Source: Erysipelotrichaceae bacterium (lineage in GTDB: Bacteria > Bacillota_I > Bacilli_A > Erysipelotrichales > Erysipelotrichaceae). From it: a stretch of DNA of 10,066 bases. Shown one piece after another: positions 1 to 6,483 of this stretch. Within the stretch, counting starts at the first letter, position 1, and every line of letters begins with the position of its first letter. The position numbers were made by a program, and so were the translations under genes. The notes below the pieces were generated by a model. It was not told the origin of the DNA. It saw only the letters and a program-made list of their open reading frames with translations, and made no database searches. The DNA lies in the NCBI GenBank assembly GCA_017511325.1, contig JAFWKS010000101.1, positions 1 through 10,066 of the forward strand. Reading direction: 5' to 3'.

Positions 1-1
1 A

Positions 2-97
2 AGGATCATTGAAGAAGGAAAATACGAAGAACTCGTTGCCAAGAAAGGTTTCTTCGCTGAACTCGTCGAAAGACAAAGACTAGACAAAGATCAATGA
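2..97 (+). CDS. ABC transporter ATP-binding protein, C-terminal fragment
   Basis: Only the last 31 codons are present; the gene begins before the window. The visible residues read RIIEEGKYEELVAKKGFF and then AELVERQRLDKDQ. This is the usual end of an exporter-type ABC ATPase, where an '(I)IEEG-x-hEEL' stretch follows the H-loop region and leads into a short charged helix. The Walker and signature motifs lie outside the window, so substrate and exact subfamily cannot be told. The TGA stop at 95-97 overlaps the ATG of the next gene (ATGA, 94-97), so the two are very probably cotranscribed and translationally coupled. A single-chain permease-ATPase fusion of the multidrug type is the most likely full-length form, but that is inference. 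Confidence 0.75.
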   Translation, partial: RIIEEGKYEELVAKKGFFAELVERQRLDKDQ

Positions 98-522
98 CAA
101 TCAGGAAAAACGATTTCAAATACGTGAGGATCGAAGGCAAGGAACTCGTCGAGAACACCATGCATGCCAAGGGCATCTTCTCCATCTGTATGCAGATGTT
201 AAGAGATGACGTCATGGATGAGGAAGACGCCGATCTTTATCGCGAAATCGATGACTGGTTTGCGAACGAACTTCCATGGCCTGAACCATGCAAAAGACAG
301 GAAAGTGTCATCTGCTGGTTCAAGACGGAAAACGCGGACATCATGATGAAGATGATGAAGCCGGTCATGTGGCTGCTGGAAAGATACAATCATCCTTACT
401 ATGTTGTCTATACCAACTTCCCGGGTGAGATCGTCTATGAAGACAAATACCAGGTCGCCTGCAAGACCGATGGCAAGCTTAAGATCGAAGGCGTTCCTGA
501 ATCATGGTCTCCAAAAGAATAA
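94..522 (+). CDS. uncharacterised 142-aa protein coupled to an ABC transporter gene
   Basis: I do not recognise a named family with certainty. The product is a soluble acidic protein with no signal peptide and no membrane segment. It is rich in Trp, Met and aromatic residues, with clusters at DDWFANELPWPEP (about 53-65) and VICWFKTENADIM (about 72-84). The C-terminal third has the pattern FPGEIVYEDKYQV (about 109-121), where the PG-x-IVYED-x-x-QV core looks like a conserved strand-turn-strand of a small alpha/beta domain. The start overlaps the preceding stop (ATGA) and has no good Shine-Dalgarno sequence, which fits reinitiation by ribosomes finishing the ABC gene. A hairpin terminator follows at 531-560, so this is the last gene of that operon. 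A role linked to the transporter is suggested only by position. Confidence 0.75.
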   Translation: MTIRKNDFKYVRIEGKELVENTMHAKGIFSICMQMLRDDVMDEEDADLYREIDDWFANELPWPEPCKRQESVICWFKTENADIMMKMMKPVMWLLERYNHPYYVVYTNFPGEIVYEDKYQVACKTDGKLKIEGVPESWSPKE

Positions 523-530
523 ATAAAACG

Positions 531-560
531 ATTCCGTATCAGATGGTACGGAATTTCTTT
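531..560 (+). terminator. intrinsic terminator after the ABC/142-aa operon, possibly bidirectional
   Basis: An 8-bp perfect stem (ATTCCGTA at 531-538, TACGGAAT at 547-554) encloses an 8-nt loop and is followed by TTCTTT. Read on the minus strand, the same hairpin is followed by CGTTTTATTTATT, so it could also stop transcripts arriving from the minus-strand lipoprotein gene. Confidence 0.75.
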
Positions 561-561
561 A

Positions 562-573
562 TGTATTAAACTT
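562..573 (+). promoter_or_regulatory. candidate promoter -10 region for a leaderless mRNA
   Basis: The stretch TGTATTAAACTT ends 5 nt before the ATG at 579. If TAAACT (567-572) is the -10 hexamer, the start of transcription would fall on the A of the ATG. No good -35 is seen. The same 12-mer occurs on the minus strand at 1813-1824, upstream of the lipoprotein gene. Weak evidence on its own. Confidence 0.3.
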
Positions 574-578
574 TAATT

Positions 579-911
579 ATGGTAGGAAATTATAAAGTAA
601 TAACTCTGTGCGGTTCCACAAGATTCAAGGATCAGTTCATGGAAGCTCAGAAAAGGCTGACACTTGAGGGCAATATCGTCATAAGTGTCGGACTGTTCGG
701 TCATAGCGGTGACAATGAAGTCTGGGAAGATATGGATGAAGGGACTTTGACCAAGACCAAAGAGATGCTCGATGACATGCACAAAAGAAAGATCGATATG
801 GCTGACGAGATCTTTGTGATCAACGTGGGAGGCTATATCGGTGATTCGACAAGATCAGAGATCGATTATGCCCTGAAGCACGGCAAGATCGTCAGATATC
901 TTGAAGATTAG
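579..911 (+). CDS. nucleoside 2-deoxyribosyltransferase-like protein (110 aa)
   Basis: This is a small Rossmann-like protein. Residues 6-16 read KVITLCGSTRF, a glycine-containing first loop typical of nucleoside 2-deoxyribosyltransferase-like proteins. Residues 71-88 read KIDMADEIFVINVGGYIG, and residues 89-98 read DSTRSEIDYA. Glu94 in the S-T-R-S-E-x-x-Y-A block lines up with the nucleophilic glutamate of that superfamily. The length, about 110 aa, fits a single-domain homologue often annotated as hypothetical and also met in phages. It probably binds or cleaves an N-glycosidic nucleoside or nucleotide bond in the cytoplasm, but substrate is unknown. No Shine-Dalgarno precedes the ATG and a -10-like element lies just upstream, so the mRNA may be leaderless. 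The stop codon overlaps that of the convergent lipoprotein gene by 4 nt. Confidence 0.75.
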   Translation: MVGNYKVITLCGSTRFKDQFMEAQKRLTLEGNIVISVGLFGHSGDNEVWEDMDEGTLTKTKEMLDDMHKRKIDMADEIFVINVGGYIGDSTRSEIDYALKHGKIVRYLED

Positions 912-1795
912 TTTTTAATATCGTAGATGAAGACTTCTGAGATCTCGTGGTCATAGCCTTCATAGAAACCGGAAGGCATGCCCAGGATGATCCTGGCTCC
1001 GCGATTATACAGCAGCAGTAACTGCTGTTTTTCTTTGTCGAAAGTAAGACCCTCGATCTCTCCCTGTTTGATGACATCGTCAAAGGCCTTCTCTTCATAT
1101 AGAACGCATTCTGTCGCATCATCTAAGATCGTTGTTTTATACATATGATCAGGTTCATCATTATCCGCATCTCCGTCATCGGAACTCAGATAGAAAGACC
1201 CCTCATAGTAGGCGATGCCCTGCAGCCATTTAGGCGGAGCCTTCATCTCGACTTTGCCCAGATATGCACCGGTATCAAGATCGTATTTATAAAGATATTT
1301 GCCGCTTTCTTCGCCGACCCACGAGCACATCCAGACAGTGCGGCTATCAGGATCTACCGCGATGCCGGAACATTCCAATTGTCCGCTGCTGCTTTCAAAC
1401 GGGAAGGTCCTTTTGAGTTTGAGCGTATCGCCATCGTAGATAGCGATCTGAATATTGGTGCCGACACCATCCATGAAATACTCGGCACCGATATACAGTT
1501 CATTATTATAGACATCGATATCGCCGATGTGATTAACTTCGATCTCATAGCCTTCAAAAGGTTCCTTGTTTTCACTGACCAGGTTCCAATCCTTGTCATA
1601 CTTGGCCAGCGTCTTTGATCCGCTGACCCAGTAATAGCCGTTTTCATAACAGACGCCCTGTCTGCCGTTTACTTCAACAGATCTATTAAGAACATAGGAA
1701 ACTCTCTTATCTTCCACAGGCAATACCTCCTCTTTTTTTGTCGAACATCCGCTCATTATCATCAGCAGCAATAATATATACTTTATGGTCTTCAT
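908..1795 (-). CDS. predicted lipoprotein, beta-propeller-like, function unknown
   Basis: The N-terminus is a lipoprotein signal: MKTIKYILLLLMIMSGC, with lipobox M-S-G-C and Cys17 as the lipidation site, so the protein should be anchored outside the cytoplasmic membrane. The remainder has about five or six repeating units, each a 'G(I)xVxxxxLYI/VWM' strand followed by an 'xYDxDTxxL' strand, for example at about 90-121, 142-173 and 191-220. This is the look of a beta-propeller of the NHL, SMP-30 or PQQ-like kind. An Asp-rich loop at 206-216 (DDGDADNDEPD) could bind calcium. Start: AGAGG at 1803-1807 sits 7 nt before the ATG. The gene is divergent from the aldo/keto reductase and convergent with the 110-aa protein. 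It could be a binding protein or a lactonase-like enzyme; neither is shown. Confidence 0.8.
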   Translation of the reverse strand: MKTIKYILLLLMIMSGCSTKKEEVLPVEDKRVSYVLNRSVEVNGRQGVCYENGYYWVSGSKTLAKYDKDWNLVSENKEPFEGYEIEVNHIGDIDVYNNELYIGAEYFMDGVGTNIQIAIYDGDTLKLKRTFPFESSSGQLECSGIAVDPDSRTVWMCSWVGEESGKYLYKYDLDTGAYLGKVEMKAPPKWLQGIAYYEGSFYLSSDDGDADNDEPDHMYKTTILDDATECVLYEEKAFDDVIKQGEIEGLTFDKEKQQLLLLYNRGARIILGMPSGFYEGYDHEISEVFIYDIKN

Positions 1796-1812
1796 ATTGG
1801 TACCTCTTCCCT

Positions 1813-1824
1813 AAGTTTAATACA
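1813..1824 (-). promoter_or_regulatory. candidate promoter element for the lipoprotein gene
   Basis: Read on the minus strand this is TGTATTAAACTT, identical to the 12-mer before the gene at 579. TTACCA lies 17 nt upstream of TAAACT and is a 4/6 match to TTGACA. If TAAACT is the -10, the mRNA would begin almost on the Shine-Dalgarno sequence, so the exact hexamer is uncertain. Confidence 0.3.
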
Positions 1825-1849
1825 AAGCACAGGATATGGTAAGCACAGG
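1825..1849 (+). repeat. 9-bp direct repeat AAGCACAGG x2, candidate operator
   Basis: AAGCACAGG occurs at 1825-1833 and again at 1841-1849, a 16-bp period, inside the divergent intergenic region. The copies lie roughly 38 to 62 bp upstream of the predicted transcription start of the aldo/keto reductase, where activators commonly bind. The repeats are seen directly; the regulatory role is inference. Confidence 0.45.
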
Positions 1850-1871
1850 CAAATATGTAAGTTCATTTGAA

Positions 1872-1880
1872 TGTTATAAT
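1872..1880 (+). promoter_or_regulatory. extended -10 promoter of the aldo/keto reductase
   Basis: TGTTATAAT is a perfect extended -10 (TGn plus TATAAT at 1875-1880). No good -35 lies 16-18 bp upstream. Transcription should start near 1887, just before the AAGGGGA ribosome-binding site at 1891-1897. This position rules out a start codon at 1836. Confidence 0.7.
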
Positions 1881-1904
1881 TCTTATATACAAGGGGAACA
1901 AAAA

Positions 1905-3023
1905 ATGGATAACTATTCTACTGAAAACAAGTTTAAACTGGGTTTTGGTCTGATGAGACTTCCTAAGCTTGAAGATGGAAGCATCGATGTGAAGCAGACC
2001 GCAGAAATGGCAGATCTGTTTTTAAAAGCCGGCGGCACCTATTTTGATACGGCCTTTGCCTATCCGGGTTCGGAAGAAGCCATCCGCAAGGCACTGATCG
2101 AAAGACATCCAAGGGAAAGCTTCACCCTGGCTACAAAGCTCATGTGCAACGCGGAGATCGACAGTGAAGAAAAAGCCAAGAGCGAATTTGAAACTTCACT
2201 GGAAAGAACGAAAGCAGGATATTTTGACTATTATCTGCTGCACGCGATCCAAAGAAGCAATTATAAGAAGTATGATGAATATCATATCTGGGATTATGTG
2301 AAGGAACTTAAAGCCAAAGGCCTGATCAGACATTACGGCTTCTCTTTCCATGCGGATCCTGAACTGCTTGAAGAGCTGTTGGAAAAACATCCGGATGTGG
2401 AGTTCGTCCAGCTGCAGATCAACTATGCGGACTGGGAGAATCCGGGCGTCATTTCGAAACTGAATCTCGAGATATGTAAGAAACACGGCAAGCCGGTAGT
2501 CGTAATGGAACCTGTCAAGGGCGGCATCCTGGCTGATCCGATCGACACAGTAAAAGAGATCTTTGATAAAGAGAATAACGGTCTGTCCTATGCTTCATGG
2601 GCTCTCAGGTTCGTTGCGTCGCAAGACAACATCCTGGCAGTATTGAGCGGAATGTCCAGCCTTGAACAGATGAAAGACAATCTGAGCTTCATGGCTGATA
2701 TGAAGAAGATGGACGAACATGAATATGAAGTCATTCACAAGGCTCAGGCAGCTATCGATGCCGATCAAAGCATCGCCTGCACAAAGTGCCGTTATTGCAC
2801 CAAGGGTTGTCCGATGAACATTCCGATCCCTGACATCTTCAATGTGGAAAACCGCAAGAAAGGTCAGCCGGAATTCAGATCCAGGAGAGAATACGCGATC
2901 GTCACCCTGAACAAAGGCAAGGCCAGCGACTGTATCGCCTGTGGACAGTGCGAAGGCGCATGTCCTCAGCATCTGCCGATCATATCATTGCTTGAACAGT
3001 GCCGGGTATTTGAAGATCAATAA
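1905..3023 (+). CDS. aldo/keto reductase with C-terminal 2x[4Fe-4S] domain
   Basis: The 372-aa protein joins an aldo/keto reductase barrel to a ferredoxin-like tail. The catalytic tetrad is visible: Asp48 and Tyr53 in DTAFAYPG, Lys78 in LATKLM, His113 in LLHA. The C-terminus carries two four-cysteine sets, C292-x2-C295-x2-C298-x3-C302-P and C343-x2-C346-x2-C349-x3-C353-P, each expected to hold a 4Fe-4S cluster. This architecture is common in anaerobic Bacillota; the protein is cytoplasmic and probably couples carbonyl reduction to NAD(P)H or ferredoxin, but the substrate is not known. The start chosen is the ATG at 1905, because AAGGGGA lies 8 nt upstream. An in-frame ATG at 1836 would add 23 residues but lies upstream of the promoter -10. 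The gene is monocistronic, with a terminator at 3031-3069. Confidence 0.92.
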   Translation: MDNYSTENKFKLGFGLMRLPKLEDGSIDVKQTAEMADLFLKAGGTYFDTAFAYPGSEEAIRKALIERHPRESFTLATKLMCNAEIDSEEKAKSEFETSLERTKAGYFDYYLLHAIQRSNYKKYDEYHIWDYVKELKAKGLIRHYGFSFHADPELLEELLEKHPDVEFVQLQINYADWENPGVISKLNLEICKKHGKPVVVMEPVKGGILADPIDTVKEIFDKENNGLSYASWALRFVASQDNILAVLSGMSSLEQMKDNLSFMADMKKMDEHEYEVIHKAQAAIDADQSIACTKCRYCTKGCPMNIPIPDIFNVENRKKGQPEFRSRREYAIVTLNKGKASDCIACGQCEGACPQHLPIISLLEQCRVFEDQ

Positions 3024-3030
3024 AAACAGT

Positions 3031-3069
3031 AAAGCTGCTGAACGTCAAGATTTATTCAGCAGCTTTTTT
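3031..3069 (+). terminator. strong intrinsic terminator after the aldo/keto reductase
   Basis: A 12-bp perfect stem (AAAGCTGCTGAA at 3031-3042, TTCAGCAGCTTT at 3055-3066) with a 12-nt loop ends in a run of T residues. Confidence 0.9.
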
Positions 3070-3103
3070 ATTACATTTTTAATGAACAGAGGAAATCTGA
3101 CGA

Positions 3104-3109
3104 TATAAT
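3104..3109 (+). promoter_or_regulatory. -10 box for the 186-aa membrane protein
   Basis: A perfect TATAAT lies 25 nt before the start codon, giving an expected transcription start near 3116 and a short leader that contains GAAGG at 3121-3125. No convincing -35 is seen, although TGAACA at 3083-3088 is close to consensus with a short 15-bp spacer. Confidence 0.5.
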
Positions 3110-3133
3110 AATATCCGAAAGAAGGTAGATCAA

Positions 3134-3694
3134 ATGAATATTAAAGAAAAACTGAAACTAAACAATTTGCAGGCCGCTTTTCTCTTGGTAGCTGCCGTTT
3201 TGACGATCTTTGGCATCGTTGAGACCATCCTTCATTTAGGTGCCGATATCCCTAAATCCAAGACGATGTTCGTATGTATGAGCTATGCCGCGATCATTTA
3301 TTATGTTTTCTACGGATATAAGATCCCTCATGGAAATTCACTGAAATACATAATGCTGTTTTTTGCCATGATGATGGTAAATGCCATCTCGCTTGAAGCA
3401 GGCGGCAAATATCCGGCTTTGGATAACCAGAAGATCATGCTGTCAGTGATGATCACCGGTATATGTACTGTCCTGGTCTCATATGCATCAGGAAGACTGG
3501 ACAGATTTGAAAAGAACATTTATCTGTTTGTCCTGGTCCTTATCCTGCTGTTTGTAAGAGCGGTGATAATGGTTCATTATAAGACACTCATGTATGCGAA
3601 TTTTTCCGATATGATCGTATGGATCGACATAATCTGTGCTTACTCGATCAGATATACTCAGCACAAGGAAGCCGGAGCAAAAGCACAGGCATAA
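3134..3694 (+). CDS. uncharacterised membrane protein with six predicted helices
   Basis: I do not recognise the family. The 186-aa product has six hydrophobic segments at about 13-36, 43-62, 71-88, 101-118, 128-149 and 157-174. Loops are short, and the C-terminal tail ends in QHKEAGAKAQA. The N-terminus (MNIKEKLKLNN) is basic and lacks a cleavable signal. No catalytic or transporter signature is evident. GAAGG at 3121-3125 lies 8 nt before the ATG. The gene stands alone: a terminator ends before its promoter and another follows at 3704-3728, so it has no operon partner to hint at function. Confidence 0.8.
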   Translation: MNIKEKLKLNNLQAAFLLVAAVLTIFGIVETILHLGADIPKSKTMFVCMSYAAIIYYVFYGYKIPHGNSLKYIMLFFAMMMVNAISLEAGGKYPALDNQKIMLSVMITGICTVLVSYASGRLDRFEKNIYLFVLVLILLFVRAVIMVHYKTLMYANFSDMIVWIDIICAYSIRYTQHKEAGAKAQA

Positions 3695-3703
3695 AAAATT
3701 TTC

Positions 3704-3728
3704 AGGGAGGAGTTTGATCCTCCTTTTT
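3704..3728 (+). terminator. intrinsic terminator after the membrane protein
   Basis: AGGGAGGA (3704-3711) pairs with TCCTCCTT (3718-3725), with one G-T pair, around the loop GTTTGA; a T-rich tract follows. Confidence 0.8.
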
Positions 3729-3799
3729 ATTTTCTAAAAAAAATTGAAGAAATAAACTTAGAGTTTTAGCGTCTTTGCATAGTATCATATAGAAGAAAT

Positions 3800-4894
3800 A
3801 TGAAACTGCTTATTATAAATCCCGGTTCCACTTCGACCAAGATAAGTATCTATGAAGATGAAAAAAGGCTTTGCGAAGAAAGTATCTTTCATGATGCACC
3901 GGAACTTCTCAAATATAAACATGTCAATGATCAGCTGCCTTTAAGAAAAAAGGTGATCCTTGATTTTCTGAAGATCAATCACATGGATATCTCTGATATC
4001 GATGTCTTTGTAGGAAGAGGCGGAAGTGCCATGCCTTGCAAGGCTGGAGTCATGGAGATCAATGAGAAACTGTATGAGGATACCAAAAACGCCGTGGGCG
4101 GCAGCGAACATCCGGCCAAACTGGGCGTCATGCTGGCACACGAACTAGCCAAAGAAAACAAGAAGAGAGCCTTTACCTTAAATCCCACCAATGTCGATGA
4201 ACTGATCGACGAAGCAAGGCTTACCGGCATCAAAGGCGTATACAGGAACGCACAGTCTCACGTCTTGAATCAGAAAGCTGTCGCCAAAAGATTCTGCAAT
4301 GAACACCAGCTTGAATATGACAGATGCGATCTCATCGTCTGTCACATTGACGGAGGGATCACGGTCAACGCTCATCATAACGGCAGGATGATCGATGGAA
4401 ATGTCGGCAGCGGCGGAGATGGAGCCTTTACGCCGACCAGGATCGGTTCTGTTCCGGTCTTGAAACTTTTGGATTATATCGATGAAAACGGAACGAAACC
4501 GGTAAGAGACATGTGTTCAAGATCAGGAGGCTTCGTCTCTTATTTCGGTACCAGCAATTTTGAAAAAGTCTATCAGCTGGTCTTAAAGGAAGATCCTAAA
4601 GCGCTCCTGGTATATAAGACGATGATCTATCAGATAGCCAAGCAGATCGGTTCAATGGCTGTTTCTTTAAAAGGTAAAGTAGATGGCATCATCCTGACCG
4701 GCGGTCTGATGCGCTATGAAGACATCATCAAAAGATTAAAGGAATACTGTTCCTGGATCGCCGACATCTATGTCTATCCGGGGGAACTGGAACAGGAAGA
4801 GCTGGCAAGAGAAACGTTGAAGGCCTTAAGAAAGAAGGAGCTTATCCATGAATATGACGGTATCCCTCCTTTTAAAGGATTTGATTTCATATAG
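3800..4894 (+). CDS. buk: butyrate kinase-like acetokinase-family protein
   Basis: The 364-aa length suits butyrate kinase (about 355 aa). The N-terminus has the acetokinase-family signature NPGSTSTK (7-14). Further family blocks are GRGG (72-75), PTNVDELIDEAR (129-140), the SHVLNQKAVAKR segment (153-164), the second phosphate-loop region HIDGGITVNAH (182-192), a GSGGDGAFTPTR block (203-214), and ILTGG (298-302). The family makes butyrate plus ATP from butyryl phosphate, or acts on related branched acids, in the cytoplasm. Two points are odd: position 184 is Asp where family members I know usually have Gly (GGG becomes DGG), and there is no phosphotransbutyrylase gene beside it. The start has a weak AGAAG site at 3791-3795. 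A TATCAT at 3783-3788 may be its -10, though the resulting leader would be very short. The acyl specificity is uncertain. Confidence 0.85.
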   Translation: MKLLIINPGSTSTKISIYEDEKRLCEESIFHDAPELLKYKHVNDQLPLRKKVILDFLKINHMDISDIDVFVGRGGSAMPCKAGVMEINEKLYEDTKNAVGGSEHPAKLGVMLAHELAKENKKRAFTLNPTNVDELIDEARLTGIKGVYRNAQSHVLNQKAVAKRFCNEHQLEYDRCDLIVCHIDGGITVNAHHNGRMIDGNVGSGGDGAFTPTRIGSVPVLKLLDYIDENGTKPVRDMCSRSGGFVSYFGTSNFEKVYQLVLKEDPKALLVYKTMIYQIAKQIGSMAVSLKGKVDGIILTGGLMRYEDIIKRLKEYCSWIADIYVYPGELEQEELARETLKALRKKELIHEYDGIPPFKGFDFI

Positions 4895-4933
4895 ATAGAA
4901 AAAGCGCGAGCTGAATGATCATTAAAGATATGA

Positions 4934-6412
<1,479 letters not shown>

Positions 6413-6443
6413 AGATATTATTCTATATCAAACATATTAAAAT

Positions 6444-6473
6444 ACACGGGATCTTTGATGATCCCGTGTTTTA
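6444..6473 (+). terminator. terminator shared by two convergent genes
   Basis: A 10-bp perfect stem (ACACGGGATC at 6444-6453, GATCCCGTGT at 6460-6469) has the loop TTTGAT. It is followed by TTTTAT on the plus strand; on the minus strand the sequence after the stem is ATTTTAAT. It sits between the convergent phospho-glucosidase and phosphatase genes and probably serves both. Confidence 0.88.
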
Positions 6474-6483
6474 TTTGCTACGT

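Noticed and set aside
95..97. TGA read as Trp (genetic code 4)
   Set aside because: The frame hits another TGA within ten codons, all clear Trp positions use TGG, and the ATGA overlap is a normal coupling signal.
1145..1618. 157-codon open frame on the plus strand
   Set aside because: It lies wholly antisense inside the lipoprotein gene, its product has no recognisable pattern, and no ribosome-binding site precedes it. The minus-strand frame has a clear lipobox and repeat structure.
1836..1904. Upstream in-frame ATG that would add 23 residues to the aldo/keto reductase
   Set aside because: It lies upstream of the TATAAT box and has no ribosome-binding site; the ATG at 1905 has a good one and gives the normal family N-terminus.
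2595..2972. 125-codon open frame on the minus strand
   Set aside because: It is a shadow of the aldo/keto reductase, whose catalytic and cluster residues are intact on the plus strand.
3705..3712. GGGAGGAG as a ribosome-binding site
   Set aside because: It is the left arm of a terminator hairpin and no start codon follows at suitable spacing.
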